A stretch of DNA of 64,000 bases from Atriophallophorus winterbourni (lineage: Eukaryota; Platyhelminthes; Trematoda; Plagiorchiida; Microphallidae), in assembly GCA_013407085.1 (NCBI GenBank), contig JACCGJ010001450.1:62001-126000 (forward strand), written 5' to 3'. The position numbers and the translations under genes are program-made. Numbering within the stretch: the stretch's first letter is position 1; each line of letters starts with the position of its first letter. Below are positions 45,401 through 53,690 of the stretch, piece after piece. The notes beneath the pieces are model-generated. The model searched no databases and was not told the origin of the DNA. It saw nothing but the letters and a program-made list of their open reading frames with translations.

Positions 45401-46246
45401 TGAGCCTGGTGTTCTGCATGTCATCTTAGAGCTCGTGCTTGGTACTCTTCACAACTGTCCGCACGGATGTGCAATCGTGCAGCATTTATGTGCTGTGCGG
45501 CTAACATCGTGCTAAATTGATTGGCCAACGGTAGTGAGCTGCATGCTGAAACACGCTGTGCGGCTAACATCGTGCTAAATTGATTGGCCAACGGTAGTGA
45601 GCTGCATGCTGAAACACGCTGTAGTCTCACTACAATTTCCTGGTAGTTTTCTTCACTCATATCTGTTAGACCCGGCCAACCCGACAGTACTCTTAGCCCA
45701 CGTGCACTCTCTGATGTGCGGCACATTTGCCTGGATCAGGCTTGTGCCTTCATACCATTTTATACCGTATCTTCATAAGGCACTTGCACGACTCCTGCAG
45801 TGTACGTTGACGTGATGGTAAATGTTGTCAAGCCCCCGCCCGTTCGTCTGTTTTAGATTTCATAATTTTTATCTGCTTGATTTATCTGCTTCTACTCATT
45901 AATTTATTGATCTCCCAATCCGACAATCTAGCCCCAATTTTTCAACGGACACGCGTCACTAAATTGCGTGAAAACAGCCCTCGTGATTACTAAACTCGAT
46001 CGTTTGATGCAAATCGCTAAGATGTCTAACGATTGTGCTTCTTTGTGCCGCTAGTTCTCCCAAGACTGCGTGTTTTAACTTTTTTTAAAAAAAACTCAAT
46101 TCCCGTTCCACTCAGGCCACAAGGTGGAACGCTCCGATCGACTGTGCATGCGGGCCGAATACAACCAGTACAAGTTGATAAAAACGCGCTTATCTCAAAT
46201 CGAGTCTGAACTATCCCAGCGAAGTGATTGGCGTCCCGTGGAATAA
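25394..46246 (+). CDS. FAM13: FAM13-family RhoGAP protein, 11 exons joined
   Basis: Eleven GT-AG-bounded exons join to 2835 nt including the stop, with every phase matching, giving 944 residues (human FAM13A is about 1020, FAM13B about 915). Residues about 28-235 form a RhoGAP domain: GIFRVNGN with the likely catalytic Arg at 68, [10 protein letters not shown], then FGPNVF. Residues 380-450 carry the FAM13 block ([30 protein letters not shown], then [18 protein letters not shown]). Residues 570-650 carry [18 protein letters not shown] and [19 protein letters not shown] followed by [15 protein letters not shown]. The end (860-944) has [20 protein letters not shown] and [16 protein letters not shown]. 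All are family hallmarks in the right order. RhoGAP domains stimulate GTP hydrolysis by Rho GTPases; the partner is not known here. Upstream 5' exons may exist. Confidence 0.92.
25805..27129 (+). other. intron 1, left part; nothing recognised
   Basis: Unique-looking AT-rich sequence. The frame at 26007-26282 is not supported by any known domain. Confidence 0.5.
27130..27245 (+). repeat. short retroposon, 3' half
   Basis: Begins with a partly duplicated CTGTCTAGGCCTGG / CTGTCTATGCCTGG and continues to GATCAGGCTTGTGCTTTCAC with an ACACAC tail. Lies in FAM13 intron 1. Confidence 0.8.
27246..27907 (+). other. intron 1, right part; nothing recognised
   Basis: AT-rich; long frames here are intronic and carry no known motif. 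Confidence 0.5.
27908..28120 (+). CDS. FAM13: FAM13 exon 2 of 11
   Basis: Acceptor CGCTCACAG, donor GTGAGC at 28121; phase 0 at both ends, 71 codons. It encodes the second half of the RhoGAP domain: [20 protein letters not shown], then [17 protein letters not shown] with the conserved Asn. Confidence 0.92.
28340..29270 (+). repeat. degenerate tandem array, period about 220-235 bp
   Basis: Markers recur: CGAAACTGGTCGTG at 28372, CGAGACCGGTCGTG at 28593, CGAAACCAGTCGTG at 28826. Each is followed by a GTGTGTGTG(T)GCGATG-like stretch and AATGCATG/AATGCCTG, then CATGGGTTTAA. GCGCAT(G)CGGAT plus ACTGTCCCTAC recurs at about 28548, 28777 and 29163. Three to four units, located in FAM13 intron 2. Confidence 0.75.
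29556..29731 (+). CDS. FAM13: FAM13 exon 3 of 11
   Basis: Acceptor CCCTTTGTAG, donor CACG/GTAGGT at 29732; starts in phase 0 and leaves two bases. It encodes [20 protein letters not shown] and KLFRMSA, the last helix of the RhoGAP domain, then a low-complexity linker. Confidence 0.85.
29902..30238 (+). CDS. FAM13: FAM13 exon 4 of 11
   Basis: Acceptor GATTTTAAAG, donor CTT/GTAAGT at 30239. Takes two bases from exon 3 and ends in phase 0. Serine-rich linker containing [17 protein letters not shown], which lines up with a short conserved helix in vertebrate FAM13A, and [13 protein letters not shown]. Confidence 0.85.
30327..30412 (+). repeat. ATT trinucleotide microsatellite
   Basis: About 28 near-perfect ATT units in FAM13 intron 4, with one interruption near the right end. 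Confidence 0.95.
30413..31082 (+). other. intron 4 remainder; nothing recognised
   Basis: No element or domain identified. Confidence 0.5.
31083..31238 (+). CDS. FAM13: FAM13 exon 5 of 11
   Basis: Acceptor ATATTTTTCAG, donor ACG/GTACGG; phase 0 at both ends, 52 codons. It encodes the FAM13 helical block [20 protein letters not shown] followed by [15 protein letters not shown], the family's best-conserved region outside the GAP domain. Confidence 0.92.
31665..32100 (+). repeat. TGTA tetranucleotide microsatellite
   Basis: About 430 bp of ATGT units with scattered GCATG and GAATG variants, in FAM13 intron 5. It yields long frames on both strands (Cys-Met-Tyr-Val and Tyr-Ile-His-Thr repeats) that are artefacts of the repeat. 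Confidence 0.97.
32101..33334 (+). other. intron 5 remainder; nothing recognised
   Basis: No mobile element or domain identified. Confidence 0.5.
33335..33569 (+). CDS. FAM13: FAM13 exon 6 of 11
   Basis: Acceptor CTCACGGTAG, donor CTACA/GTGAGT at 33570; phase 0 to one extra base. It encodes [20 protein letters not shown], matching the second helix of the FAM13 block, then a Ser/Thr-rich linker. Confidence 0.9.
33570..34234 (+). other. intron 6, left part; nothing recognised
   Basis: No recognised element. Confidence 0.5.
34235..34460 (+). repeat. short retroposon, near full length
   Basis: From GTGCAGTACTTCGTGCTG to a TTACCTTACCTTACA tail, including GTGAGCTGCATGCTGAAAC and CTAGGCCTGGGCAAC. 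Lies in FAM13 intron 6. Confidence 0.85.
34461..35325 (+). other. intron 6, middle; nothing recognised
   Basis: No recognised element. Confidence 0.5.
35330..37069 (-). mobile_element. piggyBac-type DNA transposon with TTAA target sites
   Basis: 1740 bp bounded by TTAA on both sides (35326-35329 and 37070-37073). The ends are inverted repeats beginning CCCTTTCA (left CCCTTTCATG, right complement CCCTTTCAGG). TTAA duplication and CCY ends are diagnostic of the piggyBac superfamily. It lies in FAM13 intron 6, opposite to the gene. A palindrome TGTAACCAATTGGTTACA at 35461 and a relative at 37037-37056 sit near the two ends. Confidence 0.9.
35510..36777 (-). pseudogene. piggyBac transposase, internally damaged
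   Basis: A 384-codon frame (35623-36777) has the three catalytic aspartates of the family: D166 in [11 protein letters not shown]246 in [11 protein letters not shown] and D359 in [12 protein letters not shown]. Also visible: [12 protein letters not shown] and [11 protein letters not shown]. After SKKWYMRIF the frame stops. A second frame (to 35507) supplies the Cys-rich C-terminal part ([19 protein letters not shown]), but the roughly 100 residues expected between are missing. The N-terminal 70 residues look atypical. The catalytic core may be intact, the full protein is not. Confidence 0.85.
37425..37475 (+). repeat. LINE 3' terminal fragment
   Basis: GTGATCGATATCGACC and GAAGGAGGCCAACAAC match the 3' ends of the LINE copies at 47040-47090 and 60680-60720 (complement). 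The preceding 100 bp are unlike those copies. Confidence 0.5.
37476..37946 (+). other. intron 6 end; nothing recognised
   Basis: No element identified. Confidence 0.5.
37947..38218 (+). CDS. FAM13: FAM13 exon 7 of 11
   Basis: Acceptor TCTTCATTTTAG, donor CAA/GTACGC at 38219; takes one base from exon 6 and ends in phase 0. Ser-rich start, then [20 protein letters not shown] and LEQMTPKQ, matching the conserved KLQEKR...RPEDI region of the family. Confidence 0.88.
38585..39290 (-). pseudogene. LINE ORF2 C-terminal region
   Basis: An open frame of about 225 codons: [53 protein letters not shown] and [10 protein letters not shown]. These are the C-terminal blocks of widespread EEP-type LINEs (LLYGSE-TW, then RRI-GxxW, then GHxLR). 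No RT upstream: 5' truncated. It is unusually free of stops for this window. In FAM13 intron 7, opposite strand. Confidence 0.8.
39750..40224 (+). CDS. FAM13: FAM13 exon 8 of 11
   Basis: Acceptor GTTTGTGGTAG, donor CTCG/GTAACC at 40225; starts in phase 0, leaves one base. It encodes [20 protein letters not shown] then [17 protein letters not shown], a strongly conserved FAM13 motif, followed by a Ser/Asn-rich linker. Confidence 0.9.
40490..40597 (+). repeat. short retroposon, 3' half
   Basis: Starts CTAGGCCTGGGCAACCTGAC and ends GCTTGTGCTTTCATACCATA with the pentamer tail. In FAM13 intron 8. Confidence 0.85.
40598..41214 (+). other. intron 8 part; a tRNA-like scrap only
   Basis: GCCGCAGTGACCTAGTGATT near 40650 resembles a tRNA-derived A-box region, but no B box is convincing. 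Nothing else recognised. Confidence 0.3.
41215..41390 (-). repeat. short retroposon, decayed
   Basis: Reverse copy: GGATGAGATACTGTCAGGTC, GCCAATGCCTAGACAGGTG, then TGTCAGTCAATTTAGC. In FAM13 intron 8. Confidence 0.65.
41987..42275 (+). CDS. FAM13: FAM13 exon 9 of 11
   Basis: Acceptor CCCCTTTACAG, donor TCCAG/GTGATC; takes one base from exon 8 (making Asp) and leaves two. Hydrophilic, Pro/Ser/His-rich linker of 96 residues without a known motif. It is supported mainly by open frame, splice sites and phase agreement on both sides, so its borders are the least certain in the gene. Confidence 0.75.
42276..43544 (+). other. intron 9; nothing clear
   Basis: A GCGAAACCGGTCGTAT stretch near 43063 and a CATACCTGACGAGC stretch near 43039 echo the tandem unit of intron 2. 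No coding content. Confidence 0.4.
43545..43684 (+). CDS. FAM13: FAM13 exon 10 of 11
   Basis: Acceptor TTTACTTGTCAG, donor ACTG/GTTAGT; phases match both neighbours. It encodes [20 protein letters not shown] then [15 protein letters not shown], the conserved penultimate coiled-coil block of FAM13 proteins. Confidence 0.92.
43785..43935 (-). repeat. short retroposon, decayed
   Basis: Reverse copy with CACAAGCCTGGATCCAGG, GTGCCGCACAGTCGCAGAC and ACAGTGAGACTCCAGTGTG. In FAM13 intron 10. Confidence 0.7.
44255..44545. repeat. inverted pair of short retroposon copies
   Basis: A plus-strand 3' half (44258-44316, CCTGGGCAACCGGGCAGTATC) runs into a nearly complete minus-strand copy (44313-44545, from GGTATGAAAGCACAAGCCTG to GCACGATTGCACATCCGTGC). 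The two meet tail to tail at GGTATGGTATG. Confidence 0.8.
44546..45462 (+). other. intron 10 part; nothing recognised
   Basis: A frame at 44821-45168 is open but matches no family I know and is probably chance. Confidence 0.4.
45463..45765 (+). repeat. short retroposon with internal 63 bp duplication
   Basis: Full-length copy in which the segment starting GCTGTGCGGCTAACATCGTG is present twice in tandem (45492-45554 and 45555-45617), nearly identical. The rest follows the family to GATCAGGCTTGTGCCTTCAT. Confidence 0.85.
46116..46246 (+). CDS. FAM13: FAM13 exon 11 of 11 (terminal coding)
   Basis: Acceptor TTCCACTCAG; takes one base from exon 10. It encodes [20 protein letters not shown] then [16 protein letters not shown], matching the last conserved block of the family (E-Y-x-x-Y-K-x-I-K), and ends with TAA at 46244-46246. 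An AATAAA overlaps the stop codon (46242-46247); I did not locate the real cleavage site. Confidence 0.92.
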
Positions 46247-46837
46247 ATTCTATCGCGATCGATTCCCGTTTGTACACACGTCAATTTTCGTATATTCTGT
46301 CCACAAATACCCTGTGATTTCGGTGCACGTAACTCCAACTTGATGGCCTATTCTTATTCTCCACGTGTCAACCCTGTAGATTTTTTTCCAGTAGGAACTA
46401 TTTTTGGCCATGATGCCCACTGAACTTTGATCAGTTTTCTATCGAACAACCTCTTATAAAACATCGCAATCTCCAACCGGTATCGGCTTATCCCACCTTT
46501 CTCTTTCCGTTCCATTTCGACTATTAGATATTAATATTTTAATTTTTTATTTCACCCGTCACCTCATCCCTGCTTATGTGTACTGTGTAGTAGGTCTAGA
46601 TTTTATTATTTCTCATTTCTGTCAGAGTCATTTCTCTCACTCTGCTGACCACATTCAGGAAAACTTGTCGATTACAGTGTACTTTCCGTAATGCTTTTTG
46701 CTTTCTTTGTGAGTTGGATAATACTGTTGCATGCCTGGTATCTCCTGGAGGGGCACTCACCATTAACCACTGTTTTAGATATGCCACATGAAAAGAACTT
46801 TAGTCTCCAAACACACAATCAATTAGCTCAAGCTCGG

Positions 46838-47015
46838 GCGTACGGATGTACAATCGTGCATTACTTGTTCACTGCCCAGGAAACATTGTGTTTCATCGAT
46901 TTGCCACCGGCAGTGAGCTGCTTGCGAGAACATGCTACATTCTCACAACCATTCTCCCTTAGTTGCGTTCACAGCGTGGCATTATTGCAACTGACGTGCA
47001 ATCTCTGACCATGCG
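46838..47015 (+). repeat. short retroposon, highly decayed
   Basis: GTACGGATGTACAATCGTGC head, CGGCAGTGAGCTGCTTG middle and GACGTGCAATCTCTGACCATG end align with the family; the core between is degraded. Confidence 0.55.
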
Positions 47016-47037
47016 CAGGGGGAGGGGTTGACCAATG

Positions 47038-47480
47038 AAATTGTTGTTGGCCTCCTTCGGTCGATGTCGACCATGGATGTACATCACAATCGCATGAATT
47101 TCATGTTTTACAGCTTTTTGAATGACTAAACAGTCCGATTCGGGAGGAACAATCTCTCCCGCAGCGCTTGCAACGATGGTCAGAACTCTATTGTAGGGCG
47201 TCAGTTACACGGCGGTGGCGTGCTATGCGTTCAGCAGCCAACAGCTGTATCTGTTCCTCCCCAGCTTGCAGACGACGCTTTACACAATGCCTCCAGTGTG
47301 ATCGGTCAAGAGCAAGTTCTTCCCAGATCGCAGGGTCAATGCCGAGAGCTTTCATATCTCTTTTGCAAACGTCTTTGTACCGCAAGTGCCCAATGGTCGA
47401 CTTCCTAATTGCAACTCACCATAGAGTAGATCTTTCGGAATACGACCATTTTCCATTTTATAGACATGAGCAAGCCACCG
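47038..47480 (-). pseudogene. LINE ORF2 C-terminal end with C2H2-type finger
   Basis: Minus-strand blocks: [19 protein letters not shown] (broken by a 7 bp loss near 47392), [32 protein letters not shown], then after a stop HRCKRCGRDCSSRIGLFSHS. This is the C terminus of the LINE type whose RT core is seen at 49738-50298. The 3' end is GGAGGCCAACAAC (complement at 47044). Confidence 0.75.
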
Positions 47481-48449
47481 CAGGCGGCAATGAAATACAT
47501 TCATCATTAGTCAAGGTTTTAGCGCGTGACCCTGAATAGCTCGATAATCCTTTCAAAAAGCACCGTGGTTCGTGTACAAGCTCGATGTCACTTTGGTTTT
47601 AAGTTCCAACGGTGTTTCGGTGGTGTGTCACACTTGATCTTCAAGTCGTCCGTCGAGCATTCTTATTCCCTGTGTATAATTGGATCTTGTCAAGATTTTT
47701 CGAAATTTCTAAACTGGCTAGCTTGCTATTCCTACGGGTCCCTCGTCCTGTCCGCTTCTAGATTAGGGTGCGAAGATTCAAAATTTCGCAATAAACTTTT
47801 GTACCGCATTTTCATATCATAATGAGGGGCTCAAATGTCTATTTTCATGTTTGGATGCCAATGCGTTTGTTTCTAAACAAGCTCTTCAATATATCGGAAA
47901 AACCCCATTTTTCTCATGCAAATCGATAAGTTGTACAGCATCATCGATGTTCACATATGTTTTACAGCGTCAACTACAAACAAAACAATTGTTAGCTCGC
48001 CCTTATACATTTGTTCATCAGTAGCACGTTTTTATTCAGCCTCGCGGCGTGTTCGGTAAACATTCATGCAGTTTGTCTACAGTGTCTAATCATAATTGCT
48101 CTCGATCGGCTTAAATCTGACCGAAGCTCATAAACCATGGCGTCAGTAACGGAATGCTTTGGTTACGATTTTTAGTCGTTAATGTCCAATATGTTTGTCG
48201 GAAAATCATTATTGCTTTCTTAATTTAAAAGAAATATTTCTGGAGTGCTTAAGCTAAATAGCTTAAGCATAAGTCACAAATTTTGCAATGTGGTTATGGC
48301 TTTCGTTCAGTATTCGACAGCATTACTTACTTAAGTTTTTGTCATGGTGTAAGATCCACCATCAACAATGTTTCTCCATTTTCTTACGTTCCTCTGATGA
48401 GTTTGCCAGATTTTCCATATATTTCTCTATATTAAGCGTCTTTCTCCCC
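47481..48449. other. no gene seen
   Basis: Unique-looking sequence downstream of the LINE fragment; nothing recognised. Confidence 0.4.
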
Positions 48450-49640
48450 GTTTTTTGATGGTTACACGTAATAGCTGCCTCGGTAGAGTCAACCATGACA
48501 TTTTAATAAAAAAGCTCGAAGCTTATGGAATAATGGGAATGTTGCTGAATTGGATAACTGACTATCTTACTGATAGACAAGTTCGCGTTGGCAGCACCTA
48601 CCTTAAAAGAATAGATGTCACAAGTGGGGTTACACATGGCTCAGTGCTTGGACCTCTTCTATTCCTGGTGTATATGATCAATATAGTAGAGTAGATATTG
48701 GATGTAACTTGATACTGTTGGCCGATAATATTAAAATATGGAAACGTGTCACGCCTGTTAATTACTGTATGGCATTACAACGGGATCTAAGCATCTTATT
48801 TCGTTGAAATAAATTACCATTTAACCCTGAGAAACGTAAAATACTGCGGCTTGGAAAATCTCTGCACCACACTATTAGCTTGGCATGCAAGATCTCGTCT
48901 GGACCACCGCAGAAAAAGATCTTGGTATCCGTGTGTCGTTTAATCTTAAACCTTGATATAATTGCCGGAAGGTGTACAATAAATTTTGCCGTATCTTGAG
49001 TCTTCTACAAAGGATATTCATGCTTTTCACGTCCGAAACCTTACCCCGGTTAATTAATCCGTATGTACGTCCTGTTATATGAATATTACATCCAAGTCTG
49101 GGCACCATGGCTGAGGAGGGATATGGAACTACTTGACAGGATTTATCATCGTGCGACAAAGTTGGTGTCCCATTACAGAAATTTGCCTTTCAAAGAGAGA
49201 AATGTTAAAACGAAGTCTACACGATTTTACATAATGACTGATACGGAGTGACCTCCTGTTGGCATTCAAAATCTTGCATACTGAAAACCATCCACTTCAA
49301 CACTTGCTAAAGCCCATTGGCATTACTCTAACACGAACACATTCAAACGCTTTAAGCGTTCCGCATTCTCGATTTGTTATTCGTCGTAATTTTTTCTCGG
49401 TAAGAATCTGTATCACTTGGAACATTTTGCCTGCAGAAATCATACGCTCGGAATCTGTTGTGGTTTTTGCTTCTAAACTGGATGACTATATGACGAACCA
49501 TGCGGTATATGACTGTCCCTATTGATTTTTGAGAGATTTTCTAATTTTACTCTATATACCTCGTCATCCTATGGTTATTGTTAAGCTTACTGATTTTTCT
49601 ACCGTAAAACTTTCTGAGTTCTGGCGGTTTGTGGCTGTTC
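48450..49640 (+). pseudogene. CR1-like LINE, RT to 3' UTR (copy F1)
   Basis: RVNHDILIKKLEAYGI, LLNWITDYLTDRQ, GVTHGSVLGPLLFLVYM (48490-48680), then broken frames, then VWAPWLRRDMELLDRIYHRATKL (49095-49165) and IRRNFFSVRICITWNILPAE (49370-49440), ending DYMTN. The 3' UTR has CATCCTATGGTTATTGTTAAG (49566). This is the family that recurs at 53145, 54304, 56000, 58735, 61133 and 63130. Confidence 0.8.
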
Positions 49641-49719
49641 ACCGTCTTCAATTGGCAACACTAAAATTAGATTTAGTATGTTAAATTAAAAGACATTCAG
49701 GTGCCACCTAAAATTATTG

Positions 49720-50298
49720 TAGCTGCTTTGCAATAATTTGCATAATAGTAGGGCGTACGCTAAAGTCTTACAGATCCGGCTGCAAGTTTTAGCTGATAGA
49801 ATTTACTCCGAATTTCAATGTGGCTTTCGCAAGGGAAGATCGACCGTTGACATGATCTTCTCCCTAAGACAACTTCAAGAAAAGTGTCGGGAACAGCGTA
49901 TGCCATTATACGCTGTTTTTATTGATTTAACGAAGGCATTCGACTACGTCAGCAGGGAGGGTCTTTTCAAAATGCTTAATTTGATAGGCTGCCCACCAAG
50001 ACTGCTAAAGCTCGTTATTTCGTTCCACTCAGGCATGAAGGGCTCAGTCCAATTTAACGGTTTCAGCTCAGAAGTCTTTGAAATTCGCCGAGGCGTCAAA
50101 CAAGGGTGTGTTCTGGCTCCCACGCTGTTCGGCATTTTCTTTGCTCTGCTTCTGAAGTACGCTTTCAGGACGAGAACAGGAGGTATTTACTTACGTACGC
50201 GAAATGATGGCAAGCTTTTCAACCTAAACCGGTTGAGAGCACGAACCAAGGCACGAAATGTGCTAATCCGTGACCTGCTGTTTGCCGACGATGCAGCC
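49720..50298 (+). pseudogene. LINE reverse transcriptase, cut by assembly gap
   Basis: ECGFRKGRST-type block (QCGFRKGRSTVDMIFSLRQL), YAVFIDLTKAFDYVSREGLF, GVKQGCVLAPTLFGIFF, then DLLFADDAA with the catalytic A-D-D directly before the gap. The frame is open over 186 codons; it has no start of its own and is 5' truncated at about 49720. Its natural C terminus is of the kind seen at 47038 and 60680. Confidence 0.85.
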
Positions 50299-51298
50299 NN
50301 NNNNNNNNNNNNNNNNNNNNNNNNNNNNNNNNNNNNNNNNNNNNNNNNNNNNNNNNNNNNNNNNNNNNNNNNNNNNNNNNNNNNNNNNNNNNNNNNNNNN
50401 NNNNNNNNNNNNNNNNNNNNNNNNNNNNNNNNNNNNNNNNNNNNNNNNNNNNNNNNNNNNNNNNNNNNNNNNNNNNNNNNNNNNNNNNNNNNNNNNNNNN
50501 NNNNNNNNNNNNNNNNNNNNNNNNNNNNNNNNNNNNNNNNNNNNNNNNNNNNNNNNNNNNNNNNNNNNNNNNNNNNNNNNNNNNNNNNNNNNNNNNNNNN
50601 NNNNNNNNNNNNNNNNNNNNNNNNNNNNNNNNNNNNNNNNNNNNNNNNNNNNNNNNNNNNNNNNNNNNNNNNNNNNNNNNNNNNNNNNNNNNNNNNNNNN
50701 NNNNNNNNNNNNNNNNNNNNNNNNNNNNNNNNNNNNNNNNNNNNNNNNNNNNNNNNNNNNNNNNNNNNNNNNNNNNNNNNNNNNNNNNNNNNNNNNNNNN
50801 NNNNNNNNNNNNNNNNNNNNNNNNNNNNNNNNNNNNNNNNNNNNNNNNNNNNNNNNNNNNNNNNNNNNNNNNNNNNNNNNNNNNNNNNNNNNNNNNNNNN
50901 NNNNNNNNNNNNNNNNNNNNNNNNNNNNNNNNNNNNNNNNNNNNNNNNNNNNNNNNNNNNNNNNNNNNNNNNNNNNNNNNNNNNNNNNNNNNNNNNNNNN
51001 NNNNNNNNNNNNNNNNNNNNNNNNNNNNNNNNNNNNNNNNNNNNNNNNNNNNNNNNNNNNNNNNNNNNNNNNNNNNNNNNNNNNNNNNNNNNNNNNNNNN
51101 NNNNNNNNNNNNNNNNNNNNNNNNNNNNNNNNNNNNNNNNNNNNNNNNNNNNNNNNNNNNNNNNNNNNNNNNNNNNNNNNNNNNNNNNNNNNNNNNNNNN
51201 NNNNNNNNNNNNNNNNNNNNNNNNNNNNNNNNNNNNNNNNNNNNNNNNNNNNNNNNNNNNNNNNNNNNNNNNNNNNNNNNNNNNNNNNNNNNNNNNNN
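50299..51298. other. assembly gap (1000 N)
   Basis: Exactly 1000 N, probably a placeholder of unknown true length. Frames running across it are meaningless. Confidence 0.99.
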
Positions 51299-53100
51299 AG
51301 AGTGTAAAAGTTCTTGCTTAATTCTCATTCGTAAATATAAAATGGAGCACTGCTCCAGTTGACGTATTTCAACCTTTTTACGGGAAACTAAAAACCACTC
51401 CAATTATGAATCAACCCTTGAGCTACACCAATCATGATGATGCTGATGCACTACGATATGAGGCGCTTAACAACCTTACACGAAACTTCATGTTTGATAA
51501 CTCGTTTTTAAAGTGGTATCTAATCTTAATGAAATATGTATCATGTCTCTCACATCGTCCGCACGTAAACTCCACAAATGAACTTTGTTTGTTCAGTTTC
51601 GTTTTTAACTGATAGACGGATGATCCTCTAAATATTGTCCCACGGTGAAAAGGAAATCATTATTGCCGCTAGATTCAAACGCAGAAGCATTCAAACAACC
51701 TGGGCGGAAAAATCAATATTACTATTGTTTTCTTGTACGCATTTAAATTACACCGGAAGATATTTAAATCGGATGATTTGGCGTTGATTGATTTTAACTA
51801 GGTATAATCTACGGAACCTCGATCCTCACAATTTTACAGTAACGGATAGCGAATGTTCATAACATGGCGGAAGTCACGTCAATTTTCTATCATAAATCGC
51901 ATGCGTTGGCTAGTATTGTTTCGTTGTCCTTCTTCGATCGATTCCATTCATGCATGTATGTTGCAAGCACATAATGAGTTCATGCTCCACAACTTTTCTA
52001 ATGACTAGCCAGTCTCTCAATTTCCAACACTAAGTTGGCTCTATCTTGAAACGCTCTCTGAACCGGTCAGCTCCCGCCGTCGACGACATTGGAAGCGGAC
52101 AGAATTTGTGGCATGCCTTGGTAATCCGTAGTGATAATAATCTATTTTCAAACGATTACCATTCGGGTGTAACTTGCTACAAGAGCCTAAAATAACCCAA
52201 AGAGCATCTAGATGCCTCACTAATAGTCCAACTTTGCCTCAGTCTTCGTTTCGAATGAAAATGTTTTTGGACAACAGGTGATGTGATTCAGACCAAGTGT
52301 AGGCAGCTGTTCAAAATTTGGAACCAATAAATTTGTTTATGTCCAATTCCATCGAATTTAACTGCTCCAGTTAATTTCCTGAAAAAACTTTTACTTTTAA
52401 AGAAATGAAATTTGATCAGCCGATGAAACGTGTACCAGGCAAATCTTTCCATTAATAACAATAATCTGGCTGGCAATCATGCAATTTTACAGCGAGATCA
52501 GGAAGTTGTAAGTCCAAATAAGGCAAGAAATTTAATCTCAATCATAGCTGAACGATTCTATAAATGCACGTCCCTATATATTGAGCTGTCTCGTTTATGA
52601 TCAGTTCATGCTCCGGAGTTTAATATTTCTCTAGCGCTTTTATACTTTGTCTTACCAACGTCGAAATTTTTTAAAATGCCGCACTTGGACACAGATCACG
52701 TAAACATCGCGCAATTTCTCGGATGAGTAAAGCCATGCGGACGAATAGGGCTCTTTACTCTTGTGAAGCACTGTAGTGCAGGGTTTCCCAACTAGGGGTG
52801 CAAAAATTGCATCAGCGATTGATGATCTGTTCGAGATTTTGGTGTATAAATGAGCGGCGTACCACATTAGCATCTGGCAGTCTTTGTAAGTGTATTCCCA
52901 CAATCACACGTGGATGTGCGACTTTCAATCGCGGTTGCATTTTGATGTAAACGTGTTTAACTCAAATCTCTTCAATATTCAAGTTTATATATCTACCGAC
53001 ATTAGCTGTGACAGAAATTGAAACAGCATTGCACCATGTCAAATTGGTGAAAGTATATGCCACGTAAATTAACCAGAGCTAGCTGGAGACTCAATGAACC
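51299..53100. other. no gene seen
   Basis: AT-rich sequence. A weak echo of the GGAGGCC-type LINE tail region occurs near 51925-52010. No coding domain found. Confidence 0.4.
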
Positions 53101-53144
53101 TTAGCGTCCTGACAAGCAAATAAAAATCTCCGGCTGTGTCACGC

Positions 53145-53690
53145 TTCAAAATGAACAGAACTCAGAAAGTAGAAAAAGCAGTAATCTTAAGGATAGCCAT
53201 AGGATGACGAGGTATATCGAGTAAAAATGTAAAATCTCTCAAAAGTCAATAGGGACAGGCAAATACCGCATGGTTCGTTACATACTCATCGAGTTTAGAA
53301 GCGAAAACCGCAACAGATTCCGAGCGCATGATTTCTTCAGGGCAAAGTTCCAAGTGAAACAAATTCTTACCGAGAAAAATTCGACGAATATTCAATCGAG
53401 AATGCCGAATGCTTTAAGCCTTTGAATGTTTTGGTGTTCAAGAAATGCCACCGGGCTTTTGCAAGTGTTTTAGGGGATGATTTTCAGCATGCAAGATTTT
53501 GAATGCCAGCCGGAGTTCACTCCGTTTCCACCGTAGGGTAAAATCATGTAGATTTAGTTTTAAGATTCGCTCTTTGAAAGGCAAATTTCTGTAACGGGAG
53601 AGTAACTTTGTCACACGATTCTAAATCATGTCAAGTAGTTCGATATCCTTCCTCAGCCATGGTCCAATGGCTGTTTACTTCGACATGCAC
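53145..53690 (-). pseudogene. CR1-like LINE 3' part (copy F2, inverted to F1)
   Basis: The complement closely matches 49090-49625: both contain AACTACTTGACA, TTACAGAAATTTGCCTTTCAAAG, and the UTR block CCTCGTCATCCTATGG. Frames are broken. Estimated identity by eye is in the high eighties. Confidence 0.8.

Noticed and set aside
45421..45726. 101-codon minus-strand frame with repeated [17 protein letters not shown]
   Set aside because: Antisense translation of the duplicated short retroposon.
49738..51403. Frames of 345-527 codons crossing the N run
   Set aside because: The unknown bases hide stops; only the RT part before 50299 is real sequence.
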